The notes under the pieces were generated by a model. The model was not told where the DNA came from. It worked only from the letters and a program-made list of their open reading frames with translations, and did not search any database. From Brucella sp. BE17 (GTDB taxonomy: Bacteria > Pseudomonadota > Alphaproteobacteria > Rhizobiales > Rhizobiaceae), in contig NZ_CP154467.1 in NCBI RefSeq assembly GCF_039545455.1, positions 1,916,501-1,980,500 of the forward strand: a DNA stretch of 64,000 bases, read 5' to 3'. Numbering within the stretch: position 1 is the first letter of the stretch; each line of letters starts with the position of its first letter. Of this stretch, positions 47,070-58,000 are shown piece after piece. The position numbers and the translations under genes are program-made.

Positions 47070-49622
47070 ATGCGAGAGGTCGGCTTACCGGATAAAGCCC
47101 GGTGCAAACCCGCAATCGGGACAGCCCGCAATTTTGCAGCTGGCCTTGTAAGGGTTGCAAGGCCTCTTCGCCGCTTATTCTTCAAGGGCACCGTATCGGT
47201 AGGGGCTATTATCGCCGCAGCCCCCGCCTTCGCACAAGGCGCGCGCATCGACCTTCCTTTTGGCAGTGGTAGCGTGGGTGCATTTGAGGTCATCCAGTTC
47301 TCCATGTTCGTCGGTGCCATGGGCGCGGCGCTGCTTTCGGCAGGTTGGGTCATTCGTGAGCGCACCCGCACTGCCAATGAAAACAAAGTCTTGCGTTCCC
47401 GGCTCGCCGATTTAAGCCTGAGCGCACAACGCAATGAAGTGCTTCTCAATCTCAAGGATCAGCGCATCGTTGTCTGGGATAACCACAGTGTGCATACCGA
47501 TGTGGTCGGGCAATTGTCGGAAAATAGTGGCGTTCCGCAGGAACGTTCGGCTTTTCTGGCTTTTGGTCGCTGGCTGCGTCCGCAATCGGTTGCAGTACTC
47601 GAACACGCCATTGCCCGACTGCGTGAAAACGCGTCCGGCTTTAACCTGACGATCGAGACCAATCAGGGTACCTTGCTCGATGTGCAGGGCCAGATATCTG
47701 GCGGCTTTGCGGTTGCCCGCTTCTTCAGCCTCGACGGTGTGCAGGCCGAACGCGCAACACTTCAGGCGCGCAACCAGGAGTTGTCCGAGCGTATCGAATT
47801 GCTGCGGCGTCTGCTTGAGCATATTGAGCAGCCGGTGTGGCTGCGTGACGCCAGTGGCCGTCTGGAATGGGTCAATCACGCCTACGCGCAGGCAGTTGGC
47901 GTTGATGAACCCAGCCAGGCGCTTGCTGACAATCGCGAGCTTTTCGGTGCGCAGGCGCGGCTCAGGCTTTCACGCGACCGTTTTGCCGAACCAGTATTGC
48001 ACGAGCAATTGGGTACCGTGGTACGTGGTGACCGCCGCATGTTCGATGTGACCGATGTGCGGACACAAACAGGATCCGCAGGACTGGGCTTCGATCTGAG
48101 TGAAATCGAGCAAATCCGCGAGGAGCTGAATCGCACGTTGAAAAGCCATTCGGAAACGCTGGATCAGCTTTCGACGGCCGTTGCGATTTTCGATCCCGAC
48201 ATGAAGCTTCAGTTCTTCAATCAGGCCTTTGCCAAACTCTGGTCGCTTGATACGGCATGGCTTGAGACCAGACCCAGCAATACGCTGATTTTTGACCGTC
48301 TGCGTTCGGAAGGAAAGTTGCCCGAGCAGCCGGAATGGCGCAAATGGAAGGATTCCATGATTTCCGCCTATCGTGCTGTGGAACCGCAGCAGCATATGTG
48401 GCACCTGCCCGACAGACGCAGCCTTCGTGTGGTCGCCAATCCGCATCCGCAGGGCGGCGTGACATGGTTTTTTGAGAATCTGACGGAGAAATACGAGCTC
48501 GAAGGCCGCTATAATACACTGATCAAGGTGCAGGGCGAAACGCTTGATCATCTTGAGGAAGCTGTCGCGGTGTTCGGTTCGGATGGTCGCTTGCGTTTGT
48601 CAAACCCGTCTTTTGCGCAACTCTGGTCATTGCCTGCCGCCATGGTCGTGGAAGGTACGCATATTTCCAGCATCGCACGGCTTTGCAATAAACGCGGTGG
48701 CAGCGTCTGGGATGATTTCGTTTCGTCTGTGACCGGCTTTCTGGACACGCGCGATGGCCGAACAGGACAGGTGGAACTGGATGACGGCATCATCCTGTCC
48801 TTTGCCACCGTGCCGCTGCCAAAAGGGCAGACCATGCTGACCTTTATCGATGTCAGCGATACGGTTCGCGTCGAACGGGCATTAAAGGAAAAGAACGAGG
48901 CACTGGAACTTGCCGACCGGATCAAGAATGATTTCGTGCAGCATGTTTCTTATGAACTGCGTTCGCCGCTGACCAATATTATCGGCTTTACTGAATTGTT
49001 GCAGACACCGGCTTTCGGCTCGCTCAATGAGCGGCAGATCGAATATCTCGATCATATCAGTACGTCTTCCTCGGTCCTGCTCACCATCGTCAATGACATT
49101 CTCGATCTTGCCACCGTTGATGCCGGCATCATGGAACTGGAGATTGGCGAGGTTTCGGTGAGCGAGGTGGTGTCGGCTGCCGCCGCACGTGCCACCGAGC
49201 GCCTGCATGATCACGATATCGGGCTTGATATCGACATCGCCGACGATGTTGACGTGTTCAAGGCCGATTCAAACCGTGTGCGTCAGGTTCTGTTCAATCT
49301 CCTGTCGAATGCGGCGGATTATGCGCCCGAAAGCTCGACGGTACGGTTGCAGGTCGTGCGCGATGGTGACGATCTGGTTTTTGCTGTGCATGATGACGGT
49401 CCGGGCATGCCGCATGACGTGCTGGAAATGGTGTTCAAGCGTTTTCAGTCCTATCCCAATGGTGGGCGCAGACGCGGCGCGGGGCTTGGCCTTTCGATCG
49501 TCAAAAGCTTTGTCGAACTGCATGGCGGCAAGGTCGATATCAAAACCGATGCTGGTAGGGGCACAACCGTGATCTGCCGCTTTCCATCCGAAGCACGCAG
49601 CTTCCGTGCGGCGGCTGAATAA
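47070..49622 (+). CDS. divL: DivL-like PAS sensor kinase with tyrosine at the phospho-acceptor site
   Basis: 850 residues. A signal-like hydrophobic stretch (about residues 35-56) and a membrane segment (about 75-92) are followed by several PAS-like domains (roughly 260-340, 365-480, 490-600). The kinase core has DFVQHVSYELRSPL; Tyr628 replaces the usual His, as in Caulobacter DivL. HATPase motifs are intact: N box NLLSNAADYAPESS, G1 DDGPGMP, G2 GAGLGLSIVKS. DivL modulates CckA-CtrA signalling. The TsaE gene follows. Confidence 0.88.
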   Translation: MREVGLPDKARCKPAIGTARNFAAGLVRVARPLRRLFFKGTVSVGAIIAAAPAFAQGARIDLPFGSGSVGAFEVIQFSMFVGAMGAALLSAGWVIRERTRTANENKVLRSRLADLSLSAQRNEVLLNLKDQRIVVWDNHSVHTDVVGQLSENSGVPQERSAFLAFGRWLRPQSVAVLEHAIARLRENASGFNLTIETNQGTLLDVQGQISGGFAVARFFSLDGVQAERATLQARNQELSERIELLRRLLEHIEQPVWLRDASGRLEWVNHAYAQAVGVDEPSQALADNRELFGAQARLRLSRDRFAEPVLHEQLGTVVRGDRRMFDVTDVRTQTGSAGLGFDLSEIEQIREELNRTLKSHSETLDQLSTAVAIFDPDMKLQFFNQAFAKLWSLDTAWLETRPSNTLIFDRLRSEGKLPEQPEWRKWKDSMISAYRAVEPQQHMWHLPDRRSLRVVANPHPQGGVTWFFENLTEKYELEGRYNTLIKVQGETLDHLEEAVAVFGSDGRLRLSNPSFAQLWSLPAAMVVEGTHISSIARLCNKRGGSVWDDFVSSVTGFLDTRDGRTGQVELDDGIILSFATVPLPKGQTMLTFIDVSDTVRVERALKEKNEALELADRIKNDFVQHVSYELRSPLTNIIGFTELLQTPAFGSLNERQIEYLDHISTSSSVLLTIVNDILDLATVDAGIMELEIGEVSVSEVVSAAAARATERLHDHDIGLDIDIADDVDVFKADSNRVRQVLFNLLSNAADYAPESSTVRLQVVRDGDDLVFAVHDDGPGMPHDVLEMVFKRFQSYPNGGRRRGAGLGLSIVKSFVELHGGKVDIKTDAGRGTTVICRFPSEARSFRAAAE

Positions 49623-49636
49623 GGTAAATGGTGCTG

Positions 49637-51169
49637 ATGAGCGCCCAGAAAAATATTGAATTCGTCCTCCCCGACGAGGCGGCCACGCAACGATTTGGCG
49701 AAGATTTTTCCTTTGCCCTGCAAAAGGGTGATTTCGTCACGCTTTCGGGCGACCTTGGAGCAGGAAAATCCTCGTTGGCGCGTGCCATCATTCGCGTCAT
49801 TGCCGATGATGAAGCACTGGACGTTCCAAGCCCGACATTCACGCTGGTGCAAAGCTATGAGGCCTTGCGGATACCGGTTGCCCATGCTGACCTCTATCGC
49901 ATTTCGCATGGTGAGGAACTCGATGAGCTGGGGCTTGCCGAATTTCTGCAAGAGGGCGTTGTGCTTTGCGAATGGCCGCAACAGGCGGAAGGCTTTTTGC
50001 CGGACGTCACTTTTGCGGTTCATCTGAGCCATGAAGGGGCAGGGCGACGCATTGCAATTTCGGGGCCTCAAGTAGCAATCCTTAGGCTAGAACGTTCGCT
50101 TGCCATAAGGGCGTTTCTGGACAAGCATGACCGCAGCGATGCAATTCGCCGCTATCTGCAAGGCGATGCCTCTCCGCGCAAATATGAAATCATTCGCAGC
50201 CGGCACGGCATTGAAATCCTGATGAACGCACCGCAAATGCCCTATGACCCGCCGCTGCGCAATGGCAAATCCTATCGCCAGATCGCGCATCTGGCGGAAA
50301 ATATTCTGGCCTTCGCGGTCATCGACGGGCTGCTTGCCACGCATGGCTTTCGCGTGCCGGAAATGCGCGCCGCCGATTTTGACACCGGTTTTCTCATTCT
50401 GGAGAATCTCGGTACAACAGGCATACGCGCTCAGTCCGGCGAGCCTATCCGCGAACGTTATGAAGCGGCTGGTCGTTTTCTCGCGCATTTGCATGGCGTC
50501 GCGTGGCCGGATCGCGTGCCGCTGGATGGATATCCCGATCATGTCATTGCGGGCTTTGACCGTGACGCAATGATGATCGAGGTCAGCCTTTTCGGGCAAT
50601 GGTACGCGCCGCGCATGATGGGCAGACCCCTGACCGATGCTGAAAAGCAGGCCTATGAAACGGCGTGGGACGAGGTGATCGACGCCATCGCCGATTGCGA
50701 AAAGAGTCTGCTCTTGCGTGATTATCATTCGCCGAACCTCTTCTGGTTCCCGGAAAAAACCGGTAAGGATCAGATCGGGACAATCGACTTTCAGGATGCG
50801 ATGATCGGGCCTGCCGCTTATGATGTGGCATCGCTGGCGCTCGATGCGCGGGTGACAATTTTGCCGGAACTGGAACAGGCGGTTGTCAGCGCCTATTGCG
50901 ACGAGCGCTTGAAGTTCGGCCATGCGTTTGATGAGACGTTGTTCGGCAAAGCCTATGCCGCCATGGGTGCGCAGCGCAACGCGAAGCTTTTGGGGCTTTT
51001 CGTGCGGCTTGATGAGCGTGATGGCAAGCCGGATTATCTAAACCATTTGCCGCGCATCCATGATTATCTCGGTCGCGTGTTAAAACACCCGGTCATGGCG
51101 CCGGTGGCGCATTGGTTTGACGAGCATGGGCTGATTGGGGAAGGAACGGCACAGAATGAAAATGCCTGA
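49637..51169 (+). CDS. Fused TsaE ATPase and aminoglycoside-phosphotransferase-like kinase (AmgK-like)
   Basis: About 510 residues. The N-terminal ~150 form a TsaE domain with SGDLGAGKSSLAR and a Thr-Phe-Thr motif, part of tRNA t6A synthesis. The C-terminal ~340 form a choline/APH-type kinase with LLLRDYHSPNLFW and IDFQDAM (catalytic loop and DFG-like Mg site). AmgK phosphorylates MurNAc/GlcNAc in Pseudomonas recycling. ATG 49628 is an alternative start. It overlaps the nucleotidyltransferase gene that follows. Confidence 0.9.
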   Translation: MSAQKNIEFVLPDEAATQRFGEDFSFALQKGDFVTLSGDLGAGKSSLARAIIRVIADDEALDVPSPTFTLVQSYEALRIPVAHADLYRISHGEELDELGLAEFLQEGVVLCEWPQQAEGFLPDVTFAVHLSHEGAGRRIAISGPQVAILRLERSLAIRAFLDKHDRSDAIRRYLQGDASPRKYEIIRSRHGIEILMNAPQMPYDPPLRNGKSYRQIAHLAENILAFAVIDGLLATHGFRVPEMRAADFDTGFLILENLGTTGIRAQSGEPIRERYEAAGRFLAHLHGVAWPDRVPLDGYPDHVIAGFDRDAMMIEVSLFGQWYAPRMMGRPLTDAEKQAYETAWDEVIDAIADCEKSLLLRDYHSPNLFWFPEKTGKDQIGTIDFQDAMIGPAAYDVASLALDARVTILPELEQAVVSAYCDERLKFGHAFDETLFGKAYAAMGAQRNAKLLGLFVRLDERDGKPDYLNHLPRIHDYLGRVLKHPVMAPVAHWFDEHGLIGEGTAQNENA

Positions 51170-51875
51170 TACGGCCATCATGCTTGCGGCAGGGCTTGGC
51201 AAGCGCATGCGTCCAATCACCGAAACCATCCCAAAGCCTTTGGTAAAGGTTGCCGGAAAACCACTGATTGACTGGGGCCTTGATGCTTTGGCACAGGCAG
51301 GCGTCAGAAACACAATCGTCAATGTACATTATTTAGCCGACAAACTGATTGATTATCTGAAAAATCGCACCTCGCCCGAAATTACCATTTCCGACGAGCG
51401 TGACCTGTTGCTCGATTCGGCTGGCGGTATCATTAATGTGCTGCCACTGCTTGGTGATAAGCCGTTCTATGTTCTCAATGCCGATACATTCTGGGTTGGG
51501 GATGAGGCAAAGCCGAATATTTTGACGCTTGCCGATGCCTGGGACGATAGCCAGATGGATATTTTGCTGATGACAGCAAGCCTTGAGCAGGCCACAGGTT
51601 TTGAAGGCAAAGGTGATTTTGTTGCAGATGGGGAGGGGCGCTTGGGCCGCGCCCGCGATGTTTCCGGTGAGCGGGTCATCTATGCCGGGGTTGCGATCCT
51701 GCATTCACGCATTTTTGCTGACGCAGAACCCGGTGTTTCCTCGCTCAACCGCTATTTTGATGCGGCGATTGCATCAGGTCGGTTGTATGGTATGCCGATG
51801 ACTGGGCATTGGCTCACCGTTGGCACACCGGAAGCAATTGGCGAGGCGGAGGCTGCACTTTCAGCTTTGGCATAA
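51156..51875 (+). CDS. Nucleotidyltransferase, MurU-like
   Basis: 239 residues from ATG 51156. AAGLGKRMRPIT at the N-terminus is the NTP-transferase signature, with Asn-Ala-Asp-Thr at the metal site. MurU makes UDP-MurNAc from MurNAc-1-phosphate. It overlaps the end of the kinase gene and lies next to it, giving the AmgK-MurU pair. The exact sugar is not proven. Confidence 0.85.
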   Translation: MKMPDTAIMLAAGLGKRMRPITETIPKPLVKVAGKPLIDWGLDALAQAGVRNTIVNVHYLADKLIDYLKNRTSPEITISDERDLLLDSAGGIINVLPLLGDKPFYVLNADTFWVGDEAKPNILTLADAWDDSQMDILLMTASLEQATGFEGKGDFVADGEGRLGRARDVSGERVIYAGVAILHSRIFADAEPGVSSLNRYFDAAIASGRLYGMPMTGHWLTVGTPEAIGEAEAALSALA

Positions 51876-51887
51876 GGGGAAACTGAT

Positions 51888-54800
51888 TTGCGAACACCCA
51901 AACTGTTTTCCATTCCCTCTGGTACGTCTTTTCTGTCCGCTTTTGCCAAGGCACTTCTGGACGGACGATTGATCGAAGGCTTTCCGGTTAACCCTTCCGA
52001 TCCGCTGGCGCTGGCCAATGCCACCATCTATGTGCCGACACGTCGTGCCGCACGCGCGTTGCGCTCTATTCTGGTCGATATGAATCCGGCTAAAAGTGCC
52101 ATTCTACCGACAATCCGACCGTTGGGTGATGTCGATGAAGACGCCGCCTTCTTCAATGCGGGCAGCACCGGGATTTTCGACCTCAACCCGCCGATTGGCA
52201 AGGCAGAGCGGCTGTTGCTGCTGGCGCGTCTCATTCGTCCATGGCGGGAATCCTTACCCGCACATGTACGCGCACTGTTCGGCGTCGACGATGTCTCGGT
52301 TCCCGCCACCACGTCTGATGCGATATGGCTGGCACGTGATTTGGCGGGTCTTATGGATCAGGTCGAGACGGATAATGCCGAATGGAGCGAACTTTCAACC
52401 ATTGCGCCCGAAGACCTTGCCGACTGGTGGCAGGTTACGCTGGGTTTTCTGGATATTGTCACAAAAATCTGGCCGGATATTCTGAGTGAGCGCAAGCTTT
52501 CCAATCCGGCCAAGCATCGCAATGAGCTGATATGGAGCGAGGCTAAGCGCTTGCGCGATCATCCACCTGTTGGTCCGGTGATTGCTGCGGGTTCAACCGG
52601 CTCAATTCCTGCAACCGCAGAGCTGATTTCTACCATCGCCCACCTGCCGCAAGGGGCGATCGTGCTGCCCGGACTGGATCGTGATCTTGATACGGAAGCA
52701 TGGAACATGCTGGGCGCTGCGGATGATAATCCGTCGACCTTTGGCCACCCGCAATACGGCCTTTTCAAGCTGCTTCAGGCCGTTGGTATTGCGCGTGATG
52801 AGGTCGAGCATCTCGAAAATATGCCGGTTGAGAAGCGCGTGCTGGAACGTTTGGTGAGTGAAGCGCTGCGCCCAGCTGAAACCACCGATCGATGGAGCCT
52901 TTTGAGAGACGATGCGGCTCTGCAACCGCAAGCCTTGCGAAAAACGGCAAGCCGGATTGATCTGATCGAGAGCGCCAATGAGCGCGAGGAAGCGCTGGCG
53001 GTGGCGCTCGCTCTTCGCGATGCCATCAGCGATGAAAACAAAACCGCGGCTTTGGTGAGCGCAGATCGCAATCTTGCGCGGCGCGTAGTGGGCGAACTGG
53101 CCCGTTTTGGCATCGATGCCGATGATTCCGGTGGGCGACATCTGCGCGATATCGAGACCGCAACGCTGCTGCGCCTTATGGTCGAATGCGTGTTCAACCC
53201 CGGTGATCCAGTTGCCCTTCTGGCACTGGTCAAACACCCGATGCTCAGGCTCGGCGGCAAGCGTATCGAACGAAGACTTGCGGCAGAAACGCTGGAGCTG
53301 GTCGCCTTTCGCGGCGGCACAGGACGCGCGTCAATCATCGACCTGCCTGCATTTTTTGACCGTCGAATGGAAGACAGCGCAAACCAGCCGTGGCAACCGG
53401 CATGGCATGCGACCGTTACGCCAGACATGATCGAAGCGGCACGAAATCTTTGCGTCAGCCTTAGCGAAGCCGTTGCACCCCTGGCACCTTTTGCGATCAT
53501 CAATCGGCGCACGGAAACAACCGAGATCACACGCGCCTCCGTCGAAGCGCTGGAAAATCTGGCCCGCGATGAAGCTGGCAGCGTTACGCGCTATTATTCC
53601 GGCGAGCACGGCGAAAAACTCGCCTCGTTTCTGCGGCAATTGCTTTCAAGCGAGGCAGGGCTTGATTTCGAGGCGCTCGAATGGCCGTCTATTCTCGAAG
53701 CGTTGATGTCGGGCGAAACGGTAAAACCGCATCCGGGCGGGCATCCGCGTGTGTTCATCTGGGGTGCGCTGGAAGCGCGTCTGCAAACGGTCGATACGGT
53801 TGTCGTGGGCGGTTTGAACGAGGGAAGCTGGCCTGCAAAGACGCGCAACGACCCCTTCATGTCGCGGCCGATGAAGGCGATGATTGCGCTTGATCCGCCC
53901 GAGCGGCGTACCGGCCTTGCCGCGCATGATTTCCAGATGCTGCTCGGCATGGATCATGTCGTCCTCACGCGAGCACAGCGTTCAGACAATGCACCGACGG
54001 TGCCCTCGCGCTGGCTGCAACGGCTTGAAACCGTGCTGGGCGCGGATGTGAGCGCGGATATGCGCGCACGCGGGTCGCGTTTCATCCAATGGGCGCGCGA
54101 GATCGATCAGGCGCCTGATGTGGCTTTCGTCAGACGCCCGGAACCCGCCCCGCCTGTCAGAGCGCGGCCAAGGCATTTTTCGGTCACGGAAATCGAGACC
54201 CTGCGCCGCGATCCCTATGCGATCTTTGCCAGGAAAATTCTCAAAATCCGTCCGCTTGAGCCATTGATCCGCGATCCGGCAGCGGCAGAGCGCGGCACCT
54301 TGTTTCACGATATTCTGGGACATTTTACCCAAGCAGGGGTCGATATTCTGGCAACGGATGCTGGCCACCAGTTGGAAGAAGTCGGGCGAAAACTCTTTGC
54401 CGATATGGACCTGCCTATTGAAATCGAGGCCGTGTGGTGGCCACGCTTTACAGCACTCATTCCGCAATTTCTTGAATGGGAGCGCGAGCGGGCTTGGAAT
54501 ATCGAGACACGTTTTGCAGAGATTGCGTCGGCCAAGCGCGAGGTCGAAGGCCTTGGCATAACGCTGTCGGGTCGCGCTGACCGTATCGATCTGATGCGCG
54601 ACGGCACAGCGGAGGTCATCGACTACAAGACTGGCTCGACACCATCGCCACGTCAGGCGCATGTGCTTTTGTCGCCACAGCTGGCCCTTGAGGCAGCTCT
54701 TCTGGTTCGTGGTGCATTCAGCGAACTAGGGGCGGTCAAGGCGTCTGATCTGACGTATGTGAGGCTCAGGGCAGGCGGCGAGGTGCGACCGGAATCGATT

Positions 54801-55025
54801 TTGAAAGTGGGGCGCCCACTATCTGAAAAGACTGCCGTGGCACTTGGTGAGGAGGCATGGCAACGTCTCACACAATTGCTGAGCGACTATCAGAATCCGG
54901 CTAAGGGTTATCTTTCACGGGCGCTTCCCTTTCGTGAAACAGAACTGACCGGTGACTATGATCATCTGGCGCGGGTGCTGGAATGGTCGGCTGGCGGCGA
55001 CAGCGGCGGGGAGGGCGGAGAATGA
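51888..55025 (+). CDS. addB: Double-strand break repair protein AddB
   Basis: 1045 residues with a TTG start at 51888 (AAGGGGA eight bases upstream). An alphaproteobacterial AddB with an inactivated helicase-like N-terminal half and a C-terminal RecB-type nuclease (Val-Ile-Asp-Tyr-Lys-Thr-Gly, GDxxDYK-like). Together with AddA it resects double-strand breaks and loads RecA. It overlaps addA by ATGA. Confidence 0.94.
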   Translation: MRTPKLFSIPSGTSFLSAFAKALLDGRLIEGFPVNPSDPLALANATIYVPTRRAARALRSILVDMNPAKSAILPTIRPLGDVDEDAAFFNAGSTGIFDLNPPIGKAERLLLLARLIRPWRESLPAHVRALFGVDDVSVPATTSDAIWLARDLAGLMDQVETDNAEWSELSTIAPEDLADWWQVTLGFLDIVTKIWPDILSERKLSNPAKHRNELIWSEAKRLRDHPPVGPVIAAGSTGSIPATAELISTIAHLPQGAIVLPGLDRDLDTEAWNMLGAADDNPSTFGHPQYGLFKLLQAVGIARDEVEHLENMPVEKRVLERLVSEALRPAETTDRWSLLRDDAALQPQALRKTASRIDLIESANEREEALAVALALRDAISDENKTAALVSADRNLARRVVGELARFGIDADDSGGRHLRDIETATLLRLMVECVFNPGDPVALLALVKHPMLRLGGKRIERRLAAETLELVAFRGGTGRASIIDLPAFFDRRMEDSANQPWQPAWHATVTPDMIEAARNLCVSLSEAVAPLAPFAIINRRTETTEITRASVEALENLARDEAGSVTRYYSGEHGEKLASFLRQLLSSEAGLDFEALEWPSILEALMSGETVKPHPGGHPRVFIWGALEARLQTVDTVVVGGLNEGSWPAKTRNDPFMSRPMKAMIALDPPERRTGLAAHDFQMLLGMDHVVLTRAQRSDNAPTVPSRWLQRLETVLGADVSADMRARGSRFIQWAREIDQAPDVAFVRRPEPAPPVRARPRHFSVTEIETLRRDPYAIFARKILKIRPLEPLIRDPAAAERGTLFHDILGHFTQAGVDILATDAGHQLEEVGRKLFADMDLPIEIEAVWWPRFTALIPQFLEWERERAWNIETRFAEIASAKREVEGLGITLSGRADRIDLMRDGTAEVIDYKTGSTPSPRQAHVLLSPQLALEAALLVRGAFSELGAVKASDLTYVRLRAGGEVRPESILKVGRPLSEKTAVALGEEAWQRLTQLLSDYQNPAKGYLSRALPFRETELTGDYDHLARVLEWSAGGDSGGEGGE

Positions 55026-58000
55026 AAAAGAAACGCATCATCCCGCAGGAAACGATTGCCGCACAGGCCAATGCTGCCAACCCGAAAGCATCGGTCTGGG
55101 TGTCGGCCAATGCCGGTTCTGGTAAGACGCATGTTCTGACCGAGCGCGTCATTCGATTGCTGCTTGAAGGCACTGATCCGTCGAAAATCCTCTGCCTGAC
55201 CTATACCAAGGCTGCAGCTGCCGTCATGCAGAACCGCGTCTTTGCGCGCCTGTCGGAATGGGCGGTGCTGCCGGATGGTGAACTGACTGAGCGGCTGATC
55301 AAGCTTGAAGGTAGGCGTCCGGGGGCGGAGCGGCTTGCCGTGGCACGGCGGCTTTTTGCGCGCGCACTTGAAACACCGGGTGGGCTTAAAATCCAGACCA
55401 TCCACGCTTTTTGTGAAGCGATCCTGCATCAGTTTCCGCTTGAAGCGAATATAGCCGGTCATTTCGAGATGATGGATGACCTCATGCAGTCAGCCCTTGT
55501 CGGTGAAGCGCGGCGCACCCTGCTCGAAACCGCCCATGGCGGCGGCGACGAGGAACTGGCGAGCGCCTTTGCCGATGTCATGCAGGCAGCGGGTGAAATG
55601 GGGCTACAAGCGTTGTTGGACGAGGCGGTCAGCCGCCGCAATCCTTTGCAGCACTATCTTTCGGTTCTAGGAGATACATCCGAACGTAACGACGGCTTGC
55701 ACCGCGCTTTTCGTTTTAGCCCAGATCTGCGTGAAGCCGATCTGATGGCTGAGTTATGGCCGGTGCCGGAATTTTCCGATGATGCGCTTGACCTCATTCT
55801 GTCGATCCAGAAGGGTGCGGCCCGTGCGCATGATTTTGCGTTGCAGCTAAAACGCTATGACAAGGTCGGCACCTTGCGTGATAAGGAAGCCGTACTGCGA
55901 GCCGCTTTTCTGAAAACCACCGGAGAAGCAAAATCCGGCTCCTATGTGGGGTCGTCGGCGGTCAAAAAGCTGCTGCCGGATTTCGAAGAGTATTTTAATA
56001 CTGCTGCCGGGCGCGTCGAACAAGGGCTGGACCGTATCAAGGAGCTGCGCCTGATCCGGCTTAATCTGGCAGCACTCACGCTGATCGACAATCTGTTGCA
56101 GCGCTATAATGATTTGAAGCGCAAGCGGGGCTTACTTGATTTTGAAGACCTGATCACCCGTACCGTGGCGCTTCTGGCGCGAAACGGGGCCGGGCAATGG
56201 GTGCAATATAAGCTCGACCGTGGCATCGATCATATTCTGGTCGATGAAGCGCAGGACACCAGCCCCGACCAGTGGCAGGTTATCCGCATGTTGTCGGAAG
56301 AGTTTTTCTCCGGCCTCGGTCAGCGTAATCTAAACCGCACGCTGTTTGCTGTTGGCGATGAGAAGCAGTCGATCTATTCGTTTCAGGGGGCCGTGCCGGA
56401 AGATTTCGCAGCGCAGGGCAGAGCGGTCAGTTTGAGAGCCGACGATGCAGAACTCAAATTCGAGCGCGTCAGCCTCAATTTCTCGTTCCGCTCCGCACCC
56501 GATGTGCTGCAAGCCGTGGATGAGGTGTTTGCGCGTCCCGACGCCCATCGTGGCCTGTCCGGCGCAACGGTTCATTCCGCGATTCGCGATAATGAGCCGG
56601 GTGAGGTGGAAATCTGGGATATGCTGACGCCGGAAGTGGTGGAGGAGCCCGACGACTGGCGGGTGCCGGTCGATCATCTTCAGGCGCCCGCCATAAAACT
56701 TGCCGAACAGATTGCAGCAACCATTCGCTACTGGCTTGATCGTGGCGAAACCATACCCGGCCAGAATCGTAAGCTTGCCCCGAAAGATGTCATGGTGTTG
56801 GTGCGCAAGCGCGACCAGTTCATGCCAGCGCTTTCGCGGGCGCTCAAAGAACGTCATGTGCCGGTTGCCGGTGCTGACCGTCTCAAACTCACAAGCCACA
56901 TCGCCATTCAGGACCTGATGGCACTGGGGCGTTTCGTGTTGCAGCCATCGGATGATCTCTCGCTGGCGTCCCTGCTCAAAAGCCCGCTGTTCGGCTGGGA
57001 TGATGACCGGCTGTTTGCACTCGCCCATCCACGTGGCGCTGGTGAGACGCTGTTCGAGCGGCTTTATCATGCTTCGCTTGAAGAACCTGCGCTCATTGCT
57101 ACGCACAAGACGCTGAGCCGCTGGCGCAATATGGCGGACACCATGCCGGTCTTCGAGTTTTATACACGTATTTTGAGTGCGGATGGCGCAAGGCGCAAAC
57201 TTCTGGCGCGATTGGGACCGGAAGCGGGCGATATTATCGACGAGTTCCAGAATTATGCCCTGTCTTTCGAGCGAGCCGGTCTGCCGGGGCTTCAGGCCTT
57301 TCTCGAAACGCTTGATGCCTCTTCGCCTGAAATCAAGCGCGAGCTTGATCAGGGGCGCGACGAGGTGCGCATCATGACGGTGCATGCCGCCAAGGGACTT
57401 GAGGGTGCCGTGGTGTTCCTGGTCGATCCAGGCAGTGCTGTCTGGACCGGAAGCCGTGCGCCCAAGCTGATCCCGTTTGATTTTGAAAATGACGGACCGC
57501 CGGTCAAAGGCTTTTTGTGGCAACCCAATACCGGCTACCAGACCGGCTTTTTATCCGCGCAGATCGAAGGTCTGAAAGCCCGCGCCGAGGAAGAATATCG
57601 CCGTCTTCTCTATGTTGGCATGACGCGTGCGGAAGACAGGCTTATCGTCTGCGGCTATCGCGGTTCTCGCGAAAGCGGCGAGACCTGGCACAGGTTGGTC
57701 GAGGACGCATTGACGACCAAGGCTGAAACATTTGTGCATCCGGTTTCAGGCGTGGCAGCACGGCGTTATCGGAACACACCGCGCGGTCTTACGGAGATTG
57801 ACGAGCCGCAAGCGCCTGAAGAAACCAGATTTCCCTCGCTTCCTGCGGAATATTTTGTGCCGATAAAGCCTGAACCAGGTCTGCCGCGCCCGCTTGCGCC
57901 TTCCGGGGCGTCTGCACTCATTGAGGTGGATGAGGAACCTCCACTTGATACGCTTTCGCCCGTTCTGGGGGCAGGGGGGGAGACATCGGCCTTCGCTCTT

